In this document: piece by piece, positions 11,015-23,300 of the stretch | Layout: the number at the start of each line of letters is the position of its first letter | Numbering within the stretch: the first letter of the stretch is position 1 | Source: Ypsolopha sequella | Lineage: Eukaryota; Arthropoda; Insecta; Lepidoptera; Ypsolophidae | Reading direction: 5' to 3' | NCBI GenBank assembly: GCA_934047225.1 | Contig: OW203992.1 | Coordinates: 10,777,501-10,841,500 of the forward strand | DNA length: 64,000 nucleotides | The notes under the pieces: model-generated | Told to the model about the DNA's origin: nothing | The model's database searches: none | Seen by the model: only the letters and a program-made list of their open reading frames with translations | Program-made: the position numbers and the translations under genes

Positions 11015-11517
11015 GCACCAAACAAATTCTGTGTGTGGAACGCACCGTAAAGACAAGAAATGACTGCAAGATAATTTGAAAATAAAAATTCCAGAGTTGT
11101 CTATGCCCGCAAATGTGCGAAGGTACAGTCGTGAAATGAATAGAATATCAAATTCATCCACGGCCTACAAAATAGTTCGCGGGTTTAACGAACAAATATG
11201 TAATATTTTTTTAGTTAAATAGGTGAATATTGCAGAGCAGTGTTTCTCACTACCTACCTATAAACATATTCTAAAATATTTTCAATTCTTCATCACCTAT
11301 TGTAATTTTGGCTCATCATGAGAGAAGTTCTACCAAACAGGGTAATGTTTTCAACCACAGTAAAAACATGGCTTCAGTGAATCAAAACTGAAGAAAAATT
11401 AAATGGAAAAGAATTGCATTATCTACGTAGAATAGTTGATATTGGTGATTTTAATTGCTGTGGTTTAATTAAAGAATGTAATTTCGGTCCAAGACCGAAA
11501 TAAACAGAATAAATAAA
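11015..11517 (+). promoter_or_regulatory. FATP 3' UTR with polyadenylation signals
   Basis: About 500 bp after the stop without recognisable repeats. AATAAA hexamers lie at 11499-11504, 11508-11513 and 11512-11517, and earlier ones near 11081. The clustered distal set is the most likely end of the transcript; this is inferred from sequence only. Confidence 0.55.
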
Positions 11518-12199
11518 TTGTATAACACCGTAGCACTGACACGATAGAAGTACATGAATAAATATATATGTATGTTAGATAGATCTCTTTGTTGACTTTA
11601 GTCCCTTAGACATTTTTGTTTATTTTTTAGGTGCTACTTTTTTTGTTATGTTAAAGTAGCAAATTGATGGAAGGTTTACATATTATTTCGTTGTTTTTAC
11701 ATTGTAAGTATACCTGAACAATAACATTGCGTTCATGCAATCAGAATGGTCAATTAGGATAACATTTTGATGTTTCTGAGTCAATAAAGCAATGTTCGTG
11801 AAAAAATGTTTTCTTTGTAATATTAGTCACAATTGAACAGCAAATTAGTGCTACATATCTTTATTAGTGAAGCTTCTTTTTTATTAAAATGGTATCTAGG
11901 AATGGACATTTAAAAGTTATAATAAATCCATAGTAAATAAGTACCTAATTAAACAGATTCTGAAGGCTTTAGTTGTAGTGCAGTCAAAACTATAATTCCT
12001 TCATTGCAAAATAGTCCCTAAATTAATGTACCTAAGAAAAATCACTGCAAAAAGATTTGTTTTGTCTACTAAAACTAAAGTCTACAGGATAAAGCTTCAA
12101 TGTTTAGATAAATTTGTTTTTTCAATTCATGTAGGTAGATAGTCTAAGCTACATTCCACCACCACCTAGTCTCATTTTATTTGACCAATAACAAAGCGG

Positions 12200-12348
12200 T
12201 ACAGTGCTCCCAAAGTAATAATGCGCATACAAAGCTACAGCCGAGCGACCGGACGTACCACGTGACCTTATTGATTGTATAGAAAGTGTAAGGAAAAACG
12301 AACAGTGGCGAGGATTTGTATGCGCATTATTACTTTGGAAACAATGTA
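12200..12348. mobile_element. Short TA-ended MITE
   Basis: Ends read inward TACAGTGCTCCCAAAGTAAT and TACATTGTTTCCAAAGTAAT, with AATGCGCATAC following in both arms. Confidence 0.75.
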
Positions 12349-12486
12349 CAGTGGTACAAGCACAGACATGGATCTAAATAGATGACGCAAATGCATCAAA
12401 CTCTATAAAAACCAAGCGTGTCACATTTCATAATGAAAATGGTTGACAGCGGTTTGTATTTAAGGTCAAAGGTAGTTTTTATAAAA

Positions 12487-12800
12487 AACTTGTGAGAACC
12501 AGTTACGACGACAGAAGTATTATTATTTAATTCTGTTACCTTTTTCCACACGTTCCATCAACTTTACACCCGCGAATATTCAGTTTTTCTTAAAAACAAA
12601 ATGTTTAATGGTCTAATTTTGCAATTTAAAACTTTCATACATTGGATTACAAAAGTTTTAAATAACAAACTTAGATTCTAAAGAAGTTTGTTTGTAAAAA
12701 AACTGATTATTCGCGGGTGTAAAGTTGATGGAACGTGTGGAAAAGGTAACAGAATTAAATAATAATACTTCTGTCGTCGTTATTGGTTCCCACAAGTTTG
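12487..12800. repeat. Long palindrome, ~110-bp arms
   Basis: Left arm AACTTGTGAGAACC through CACCCGCGAATA is matched inverted by 12706-12800 (TATTCGCGGGTGTAAAGTTG, then TCCCACAAGTTT). Loop ~90 bp. Intergenic. Confidence 0.85.
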
Positions 12801-13439
12801 TATGAAGATTTCCTTGGACAATCCACCTTAAGAAGGAATCGTAAGCCTTAAGAGTCAAAGTTGTAGGAGTCAATATCTTTAAAGGAAGAGCATTGCTTTC
12901 TCTTTTGGCGCGCTTTTTTGGCAAGCGAAGTGCACACAGTGCTATGCATGACAGTGACGGGGGCGCAGCTGTGAAACAAGGAGTATGGTAGCGGTGTTCG
13001 TTCCGATTTTGAACACAACCAATCCAGTATCCACGCGCCTTAAGATCCTTGTAGAACTGTACACTCGCGTCATTTATTTACATCTATATCTATATCTATG
13101 TATGAACTTGCTATCGACTCGATAAATAAAAATCTAACTCTTATTTTTAGAATGTATCGATTGTATCTGTCAAATTTATCGAATCGATGCTTACGTAACT
13201 TGCACTATATATCTGCGAAAGATATAATGCGCATAGAAATCTTCGTCAATGTTCGTATTCTCGAAAATGGCCGAATCATAAATGCACTAGAATTTGGAAA
13301 CTTATTTTATTACAGAGAAAGTAGGAGTCAGAGTCACTAGAACATGTGCAGAAAACCGGAACTGGAAGGTGTGTCATTTTGGTTGTCTATAGGTGACCGG
13401 ACGTGCACTATCATGGATTGTATAGAAAGCGTCCAGTGC

Positions 13440-13562
13440 AGCTAGCACGCACCGAAGATACAGCGTATATCTATCCTACTTGCGCTTTCACGCATACCGC
13501 GTTTGTATTTGTGCGAGAGAGCAAATATGATCGAAAGACACTGTATCTACGGCGCGTGCTAG
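13440..13562. repeat. Imperfect inverted repeat
   Basis: CTAGCACGCACCGAAGATAC pairs with GTATCTACGGCGCGTGCTAG. Short frames here on both strands are not genes. Confidence 0.65.
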
Positions 13563-13910
13563 ACCCCCTGAAGACCTTTGCTGAAGAGTAGTGAAGCTGT
13601 GAAGCATTTCTTACGCGCATTATATACATAACTACATGCGCAAAATGTAACAAGCAAAATTTTAATTTTTCAAAGCCTATTCAAAATAAGTTTAGTATTT
13701 GCTTTTTACTACAAAAAAATATAGATACACAAAATGATGTATTTGTGTAATTAGTAAATTTGAGTTTCTATAAAAAATAATTGAAAAAAAAGTTTGTACC
13801 TTTGCTCATACCATTTGAAATAATTAAGTATGATAAACCTATGAAGAATCATACATTTTCGTGGTCGAATATACTTACTTATTATCTACTCATATAGATT
13901 TATTAATATA

Positions 13911-14175
13911 TACATGGTGACTTTTTGATCATCGTCCAAATTCATACTGGTGGCTTGGTAAGTGATCAGCATCATGAACCAATTATGATTTTTGTAAAAT
14001 TCATAAAATGAAATTTCGACTCCCCATAGTGATCACTCAGAACTGGGAGTGAATTACTATGGGAAGTCGAAATTTCATTATACGAATTTCAAAAAAATTG
14101 TTATTTATCCAAGATACTGATCACTTATCAAGCCTCCAGTATCAATTTGGACGATGATCAAAAAGTCACCTTGTA
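13911..14175. mobile_element. Palindromic MITE with TA ends
   Basis: 265 bp, ends TACATGGTGACTTTTTGATC and GATCAAAAAGTCACCTTGTA. An inner pair (TGAAATTTCGACTCCCCATA against its complement) gives a second hairpin. Confidence 0.85.
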
Positions 14176-15428
14176 TATATATATCTAAGTTTGTCTTACT
14201 CACCTTACCAAACCAAAGTAAAATGTAACTTTAGTATTTTCCGATCTAGTTATCGTGCCTTGTATTTAGAGACGCACTTAGTTACTTACCTATTGGGTAG
14301 ATGCAAAATTCGATTGTATGTATGTATGTATTTTGGTTGTATATAGGATCAATGTTGATTCGTCAGCATATTAGAAAGAGGAATATGCGCGTGAAATACA
14401 TTAATTATGTAAGTTGTAAATAAATATTACATACAATAAAGTAATTTAAAAGAGTTTGGTGTAGTTTATTACCTATGTATAAAACGAGTTGTCTTGGTAA
14501 AATAGCATTCGGAATGTGGCAGTCAACTAGTCCCTACAAAACCGAGAACCCACCCAGACAAAGTAAAGAATTTAAATAGTCGTGTTCATATAAAATTTAT
14601 GAAGGGTACTAAAAGAACGATAAATAAATATACCTACCTAGCTGGTACTGTTATTGTAAAGACTTCCTTATTCTGAGGTAAAGACAGTTTCTAATAGAAA
14701 TTGCAATAGTTTTGAGCAACATTACTAGGGATGTATTTAGGGGCAATATCAAGAAGCTTATTATAACCGTACTGGAACGCATTCATCAATTAAAAGACTT
14801 GCTTGGGCATAGGGTTAACATCCTGTCAAAAAGCTGGACATTTGAAAAACAGTCCGGACAATTTCGTCACAAAATAAAATAATAAATCCCACGCAGCGCA
14901 CGTTTTACAGGGATATCATGCATGAACCTGATTAACCAGACGGTAGACCATTTAACAAACAAAATTGTTAGAAACCATTTAACACACCAAATTTGGTTTA
15001 ATACCCAAAGAAAGTCCCTCTATAATTTGTGAAAGTGACGAACATAAAACAACTTAATCACGTGACCTCCGGTAGCTGTTCCAGATGCCGGCTGCGCACC
15101 CATCCCAAGTGCCGGATCCGGCAGCTGAGGCACTTTCTTTTTTTGACACGTGACCCCTCGCTGCATACAGTGCGAGTGCGACACACTGAGGAGCGTTAAG
15201 ACTCTTTTGGTTTTATATTGCTACAAATCGTTGTTTAATTTTAAACAGTGTTTAAATATATTGTTTTCGCCTTTTCTTTCGTATTGTAAAAAAGTGACAA
15301 CAACAGGCTAAATACTGTCTAATAAAGTTAGACACCACTTTGAAGTAACACCAAAATTTGAACATTCTAATTTACAGAAGCCAATGGAAATTTTACGATG
15401 ATAGTTTACGCAAAGCTATACATGGGTA

Positions 15429-16018
15429 CAGTGCGCGCCAATCTTTTAGTCGCCTCTGAAGAAAGCTGCAAGAGGCGACGCAATAGCCGTTTTACGGTGT
15501 CAGGGGGACGTTACAGGAGCGAGAGCGCGGAGCACACTCGCCTGCGTGCCGCACCAAGCCCCCCGCTCGCCATTTAGCAGGTGTCAACACTATACGTTAG
15601 TGTTAGTGCTACGTCCGTACACTACACATGCGCGCGTTCCATGAAAAGTACATTCGAGGAAAAAATTCTATGATTCGTTAAGTTTATCGTTGAATCTGTT
15701 TATTATTATTTTTGTTGCCTTTATTTGTTGATTTAGTTTGTTAAAGGTTATAGTTGTTGTTATGCCTCGCGGTCGTTATAGCGTTTTAAGGCGTTAATGT
15801 AGGAAAATGGTGTTTATATTAATGCGTTTTATTAATATAGTTAAGATCGCACTAAAATAATAAATAAATAATGAAATACGTAGGTACAACAAGCACACCT
15901 TCCCACTTATAGTAAACATTTAATAATCAACCGTTGATATTATTGTTTCCTTGACTGTACCTGCGCAAGCTTGCACTCGTAACTCAATCAGAGGCGACCA
16001 AAAGATTGGCGCGCACTG
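15429..16018. mobile_element. 590-bp TA-flanked element nested in another repeat
   Basis: Ends CAGTGCGCGCCAATCTTTTA and its complement ending GGCGCGCACTG, TA on both sides. Flanks 15360-15426 and 16021-16137 belong to the family also at 36317-36670. No open frame. Confidence 0.88.
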
Positions 16019-17170
16019 TAATAAGGTTTTGTTGAGGAACTATTGAGCAAGTTTAAAATTTATGTATTTAATTTTGTTTAATTACAAAAAGGCAGATTTC
16101 TTACAATCTGGCTGCTAAACAGCTCTTAAAAACGTTGAGTGCAAATTATTCGATTTTATTTCGAAAAACCGATTTTTGTGACTTCTTTTTACTGCCTGTC
16201 CAGTGTTGCAGACTTAGCACTTCCGGTGCTAGAACTAGCACTATTTTATATATCTAGCACTGAAAAATTACATACAGCACCAAACACCAAATCTAGCACT
16301 ATTTAGCAGTCATGCAAGACCTGCCTCACATATGACAGAAATTCACTTTCGACAGTTAAATTTTACACGCCGCAAATTCTTTTAAATTTGTCATAACATT
16401 ACGCGCCAATTTTTAGTTTCTGTTTTATAGAATTCTTCGGAATGATTTGTAAAGCCATTTTATTTCGGTAATAAAGATACACATACAAAAATATCCTTTG
16501 CCACGTAAAAAAACTGCCTTTACAGATTGGCCATTAACGATGAGTAAGTAAATAGATTCCGCCTCAGTCTAACTCTTTCAGTTTTACGAAGCAAACTTTA
16601 CCTTTACCCCAGCGTTTAGGATCCCAGCCTCTGTAATGTTTAGTTTAGACTTTTAGAGTACCAAAGCTATGGATTTAGCTACAATAAATCGTATAAAAAT
16701 ATTTTTATTTGATAGGATGGTACCAATTTATAGCACTATTTTCCAAAATTCATAGGAATTTAGCACAATTTGGGATATCATTTAGCTGGCAACCAACCGT
16801 GGTATCGAGTTGGCAACCCAGAGGCGCGTTCATAAACTAGCGGTTGCGACACGGGTTCTAATGCCATCTCTGTTGCACGCGTTGAAAATTTAATACGCTA
16901 TCTTGCTGTCAGTGTTGGAACTTGTCTTGTCTGTCTTGCTTGCTGTAATTTGCTTGCTCTTGCTCTATATGGTACCTACTTTTTGCTGAATATTGTTGTA
17001 TATGAAATGACAAAAGATTTTCATAATTTTCCCGTTTATGTCTTCTAAATTGTGACGAAAAGTGTTTAATTGTTTAGCAACATGTTCATTGGGCCGATTC
17101 CTTTTATTTAAACCAGGTGGAAGTGTATGGGTAATCGTGGAAAACCCTATTAACTTGTACCACAAAACAG

Positions 17171-17261
17171 GTAAGTAAATTCTGATACCAGTGTTATCAA
17201 GGTAATTTGCAAACTAGTCTAGATATTACACAATACAACTTTTTATTTTGACTCGTTTCAG
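17171..17261 (+). other. Likely 5' UTR intron of golgin-97
   Basis: A strong donor CAG|GTAAGT at 17170/17171 is followed 91 bp later by acceptor GTTTCAG at 17261, 20 bp before the golgin start codon. This suggests a non-coding first exon ending at 17170, with its start somewhere near 16950-17100. Confidence 0.6.
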
Positions 17262-17281
17262 TGGCGTAGACCTTCGGCGCG

Positions 17282-17398
17282 ATGTTTGCGAGCCTTAAAA
17301 GCAAAATTAAGGAAGAGACCGGGAGCGACATCAGTAAAATAACAAGCAGTTGGCGTGCTGGAAACTTCTTGGGACGGATAGCTTTGAGAGATGAATCT
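17282..17398 (+). CDS. Golgin97: Golgin-97 exon 1
   Basis: 39 codons starting at the ATG in CGCGATGTTTGCG, donor GTAAGT. It encodes MFASLKSKIKEETGSD then SSWRAGNFLGRIALRDES. The start is chosen by match to the golgin-97 N-terminus. Confidence 0.92.
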
Positions 17399-20300
17399 GT
17401 AAGTAGCATATACTAAGACTTTTTAACAGCTGTGTGTTTTGCTACTTTAAATTTCCATATGCATATGCTATTCAATCACTCTATCATAAATACAGGCCGT
17501 GTATTGTAAAAAGAATGTCTGAATCTAGCCGGGGATGAGTTTACGCATGTATACAGTCGCGCGTAAAAGTGCTTGCGGTCACTACAAGCTGACGGGTGAT
17601 ATTGCATAATTATTCAACCTAATGAGGTAAGTAAAAGTAGGTACATAATGTGTAGGAAACTACAGTCTAGAAACAGTATTACTATTGCCTTTCTAGGACT
17701 TCTGTCAGTCGCTTAACAGTAGATTCGGAAGTCTTCGTTGCCTTGGTGTCCGTTGTCTCAAACTTGTGTTTCTAGTGTCTTTCTTCATATAACACAATAT
17801 GTCATAAATATTCTTTCTTTCTTTTCTATGTTAAACCATCACAATCAGAATGAATAAACTTTTGTGTGCGACTGTACTTCGAGAGCAAAATGGATGCTTG
17901 AACGCCTCACGGCAAACAAAAATCGACTGACGAGCCAATAGTGAAATGCGTGGGAAACAAACAGCCAATAGCTTAGGACGGGGCCGTGCGGCGCGCATTT
18001 CCCCTGTCGCGCCCTGCCCCTTACCACCCAAGAGACCGATAATTGTGTTCTTTGCCTAACTTCAGACCTATTCTTTTTACAATACGCGGCCTGTACAGTA
18101 GTGCCATTTAAATAATTTCAGCAAAGGTCGTATTTCCACTCTCTATACAGTCCATGACAGATAGTGCATATCAGCCGACCAGTGGGTCTACCGCATAATT
18201 CTCATTTACATCAACATCAACTTGAGATTGAAATTTGACGTGCGTGCGACGACGCCCGCCTAACATGCCATCTCTTTTGCACGCGTTGAATTTCGCATGC
18301 ATTTGCTTGAAGTTGATACAAATGCGAATTACGCGGTAGAGCCCCTGACTTGTTAAATGATACCCTTAATTATTTCTGGTAAAAATTTTGTAAAATGTTC
18401 TAAAATGATTTTGATTTCTGTGTTTTTGATTAGTGGAAATGTGTTCCTTATGTAAAATAGTATGTGTGGTTTAACATTGAATGACGAATGAAAAATATCA
18501 ATATACGGGATAGTTACGGACTGAAAGAAGATGTTGTGACTAGAATAGAAAAAGGAATGCTTCGGTAGTTTGGACATGTAAAGAGGAGGAACGAAAGTAG
18601 AGTGACGAAAGAAATGTATGGCGCAAGTGGAAGGTACAGCTCGACCAGGCCGCCCTAGAAGGATGTACGCTAGGGTTGTTCTCACTTCCATCCAAGAATG
18701 TTGAAAAATAATTCTCATAGTCCTCCACAAATAAAAATATAAAAATTAATTTATTAAAATTGGTTTCATTTTCATCCAAGAAACATATTAAGATACAGCA
18801 GTCTGTTAAAGAAGCTTAAGTGTCAAGTATTTTTTGTTTGAAACTTATGATCGATAACTATTAAGTACGTTATTGTTTACCAATAATATAATAGATAAAA
18901 TAACAATATTATTATAAGCTTTAATGACATAAATTGTGAGAGAGACAAAGCATATAGTACTGTCTTTTGCTTTAGCCTGCCATTTGGCCAGCTCCATTGT
19001 TCTAGTGTTTGCAAGACCAACACTTACTTCAGGTAGAATATTCAAGAATGTTACCTAAGAACCGGTAAAAAGCAATAAACATACCCTTTGCAAATATGAA
19101 TTTGTTAGTCGTTGGTGTCGCGCAAATAACATATTGCAAAAAAATTTTTCAATATTTACACTCAAACTACTATGCTACAATAATAATTAAATGCTACCAT
19201 ATAGATCTATTTTAAAATAACAAAACATTTTCCGTTTTGAAAAACCTGTTTTTTAAAATATTAGACAGAGGTTCCATCGCCGTAGTGCATCCATCGTCTT
19301 GTTAAAAATGTATTGCACAAAGAGATAACTCCATACACTTTGAATTAAATTACCTGGGGCTCTACCGCGTAATTCTTATTTGTATCAACTTCAAGCAAAT
19401 GCATGCGAAATTCAACGCGTGCAAAAGAGATTGCAAGTTAGGCGGGCGTCGTCGCACACACGTCAAATTTCAATCTCAAGTTGGTGTTGATGAAAATGAG
19501 AATTACGCGGTAGACCCGCTGACTGTACCTCAGCTACTTGGATGAGAATGAAACTAAAAAACAATAATAATATTAAAGTAATAAAACCATGGATGATTTT
19601 AAGAACTAATGTAGGCAATGTTTTTCTTTTATATAACAAAAGAATGGAGGAACTTGAGAATAACTCGTATGCTAACCAAATAGGCGACATACTGGAGAAA
19701 GGCCATGTCAAAAGTACCCGGAATAGAAGAGCTTGTATGACTAGTTTGATGGATGTGGAAGAGGTGTGTCCGGATCGTAGCAGATGGAAATCTGTAGTAT
19801 CTGCCTACCCCTCTGGGACACAGGCGTGGGTATATGTATGTATATGTTTCTCTCTAATAAGTTTCCAAATACTAGTACTATGGTTAAGGCCCTTACAATT
19901 TATGCTTCGGCTGTTTTTCGAGAGAATATGAACTCTGGAGAAGATTTCTTTGCCCATTATATCTGTAGCAGATCTGTACTTACATATTTCTTTATTTATT
20001 TATATATATTTTTAATTTATTTATTAATTTAGGTTGCAAACAGTCATTACATATGAAAATTTTTACAGAAAGACATTAATTCAAACAGACTGATAATTTG
20101 CTTTATTATGTAAAGAAACTTTTATCAATTTACTCTTTAATAATTTCAGACCACGTCTACAACCACCGCATCCAGTTCGGGTGGGCTTGGGGACACATCT
20201 ACATCGGAAGTAAGAATCCAATAGGTTTAAACCACTTGTTAGACTCGTAAAATCCACTGACTAATGACCTTGCAAAGAACATAAACAAAGTGCAATAAGT

Positions 20301-23300
20301 GGAAGTACGATCAAATGTAGATCAGATTCTCATACCAGATGTACCCAAGCACAGGTCGTGGCACGATTTTTGACAGCTCGGTGAAAGTGGTGGGGGAGTA
20401 GGGCATGTGTTCATTCACACTCAAAATTACTAAGTGCGATAGAGAAAAAATTACTAGTCAAGCCAAGGTCAGAAACCATGCCGCTACCTGAAGTACACTT
20501 GCTTGGTCAGTATTAGCTGTGCAACCTTTCGTTAGGCGATATCGCTATTGAAGACCTAGAATATGAATATTATTGAGATATTTAAAGTATTAAGGAAGCC
20601 TACAAAATTAGTTTTAGTTAGGATTCAGGTTATTAGGCGAATTTGCGACTGGAAAAAGATTGCGAAGTGCTTGCGATTGATGGAGTAACAAAATTTGATC
20701 CAATAAGTGCATTTTATACCATAATTTTACATAATGTTTACATTTTGGATGACTAAACGAGTGTGCACTGTGACTTGCATTTCACAGTTAACACTCGCTC
20801 GGAACGAACACCTCTGACACCCCCTTGGGGATTCATGTTGTGATGATATCCCACTAATATTATAAATGCGAAAGTTTGGATGTACGGATGGATGTATGTT
20901 TGTTACTCCTTCACGCCGTAATTACTGAACCGATTGGGCTGAAACTTTGCACAAATGTAGTTCTAAACCTGGAATAGGACATAGGCTACTTTGACAGATT
21001 CGATTGTCTTCACAAAAACTAAACCAACGCGGGCGAAGCTGCGGGCAAAAGCTAAAAACAGTAGTTTGGGAACTGATTTGTCACACGAAAAAGATTTTGT
21101 TTGGTCATGCCTTTAAAATGTAGTAAATGTAAATAAATTGTCTTTATTTTGGTCACATAGAATACATACGTCGTTTACCACAACATAAATCCACAAAGTT
21201 ACAGACAACACTGTACACACAGACGATAATGATAATCATTGACGATTATTGCATCAGTGTGATGGGTAGTACCACCACTACCAAGGATAAGACCATGACC
21301 ATTGTGTATACAGAATAAATGTTTTTGGTGTTAATCTTGTGTGTGGGACAGGCGGGCATCGCATCATCCTATTGAAATATTTTAACAATATATTTTATAT
21401 GTGACAAACCATTACTAATCTTATTGTGACCAAACCATTGCCAATTTTATTGTGACCAAACCGTTGCTAATTTTATTGTGACCAAACCATCTTTTTTTCA
21501 TGACAAATCCCTTTTCAACCATTTTTAACAAAATTCTAATCTAATTATTGTAAGAGTGCATTACAAACTTGAAATCAATCAGAAACAAATTTGAAAGCAC
21601 AAAAATATCGATTACATAATATTATATGATTTTAAGTTTGTGTAATAATAATTATTTGTGTAATAATAGTCTAATAATAATTAGAGTATTCAAAGTGATT
21701 GATTTTGCAATAAACACATATAATCAAAATTATAATCTATCTTACTTAATATTAGGACTTTACATATGAAATTGCCATTTTCTATAGAGAATTTGAAGGA
21801 AACTCAATTTTCAGTACCAACATTTCTTTTTTTTTTTTAGGAATGGTAAATCCAAATGATGTAATTTCTTTTGTGTATGAATGAGACAACATTAAGCTAA
21901 CAGCAACTTTAATTAAATTCTTGAAAAGTGTCAGCTGTAAAAAAATATTACGAATTTTATCATGGAAACGGATGGCATTTAGGACGAACTTTTTTTTGAA
22001 GATTTAATTTTTATAATCAAACTGAAAATAAAAACAAAATTTAATACGTAGATATAAGACAACTTACTAATAAAAAACAAATCATTGAAGTAGCTATTGA
22101 ATTACAGGAATTACGAACTCATGAATCTGTAAGAAATTTTCAGCAATTTCATAGGTATTATTTAACAACAAGAAATAGAACAAACAGTGATGGTATGAAT
22201 TAACATTATATCATTGCAGCATAGAAACGCAGAAAGAAAAGTAAATCTAGATGTGAGGAGCTCTGAACCGGGATTCGAACCCGAGACCTCTCGCTTACCG
22301 GGTGATTGCTCTATAGGTTCAGAGCTCCTCACATCCAGATTTACTTTTCTTTCTGCGTTTCTATACTGCAATGATATAATGTTAATTTATATCTCCTTGC
22401 GATGGATAAATCGCCAAGTGTTCAAACAAAGAAATTTATTTCTGTCATAGTGATGGTATGATTTTATCTGCAAATTGTTTAATTTCACCGTGAAAGGATA
22501 ATGTTATTAATCTTCTTCCAGTCCATATCTCCTCAACTGGAATCTTACTTGTCAGACCGTACAGGAGGTCAGATTGACCAGTCTGCTCTAAACCACCAGT
22601 ACACTTCACAACTTGAAGCCAAGCTGCAAGAAAGAGATGCCGTGTGGGAGAGGAAAATTGAAGAGTTAAAGCTAAACTTAGCCTCTGTGCAAGGTAAAGA
22701 TTGGGTTATCTGTTTAATTTTATATACCTTTATTTTATATATTTTGTTGAATGTGTGTATATATATATATAAATATATTTGTTAAATGTATATATATTTT
22801 CTCTTTATAGTTATATGTATTTTTACATAATTATATATTATAATATTTATTTAGCAATGAGGATAAGTCACATAACGGGAGAATCCAATTTTGACTATTA
22901 CATTGCATGTGTTATGATTTTCTGAGTACACTACTTTTTGATTTTTTGAAATCCGTCCATAAATGGCAAAGTTATTTAATATTTTATCGGGCTTGATTTT
23001 AAAACGCGCGCCTCCCGCCCGTGGATACCGATGTCGTCATCACACACAGACCCCGCGCGATCGCAGTCGTCCAGTACGCACATTCGTGATTAGTAGCGAA
23101 CACTCGGTTTTTTTTCGAGTTTTATGCATTATCGGTTTATTGTTTCGGTGTTCTGTAATAATGAGCAACAAATTGGAAGATGGATTCGAAAAAGGACAGT
23201 CAGATAATCTACCTAAAGTGGATTCTTTCATGGTTTTTGAATACTTAAACAATCATGTGAAGTATACCAGCGCTGAAATCCGAGGTTGGAAGCTTCAACG

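Larger units (their letters stand above)
11518..16950. other. Intergenic region between FATP and golgin-97
   Basis: Apart from the inverted-repeat elements listed separately, I see only AT-rich sequence, a GC-rich stretch at 15060-15140 (GATGCCGGCTGCGCACCC), and a block at 16200-16800 with repeated TAGCAC words. No coding exon is supported. Confidence 0.6.

Noticed and set aside
22250..22340. A minus-strand tRNA gene
   Set aside because: B box and T-arm-like sequence are present, but the flanks are palindrome arms and I could not fold a full cloverleaf with a matching acceptor stem.
22963..23160. N-terminal extension of the YqaJ protein
   Set aside because: The upstream ATG falls in the transposon's terminal region and gives a low-complexity peptide; the ATG at 23161 is preferred.
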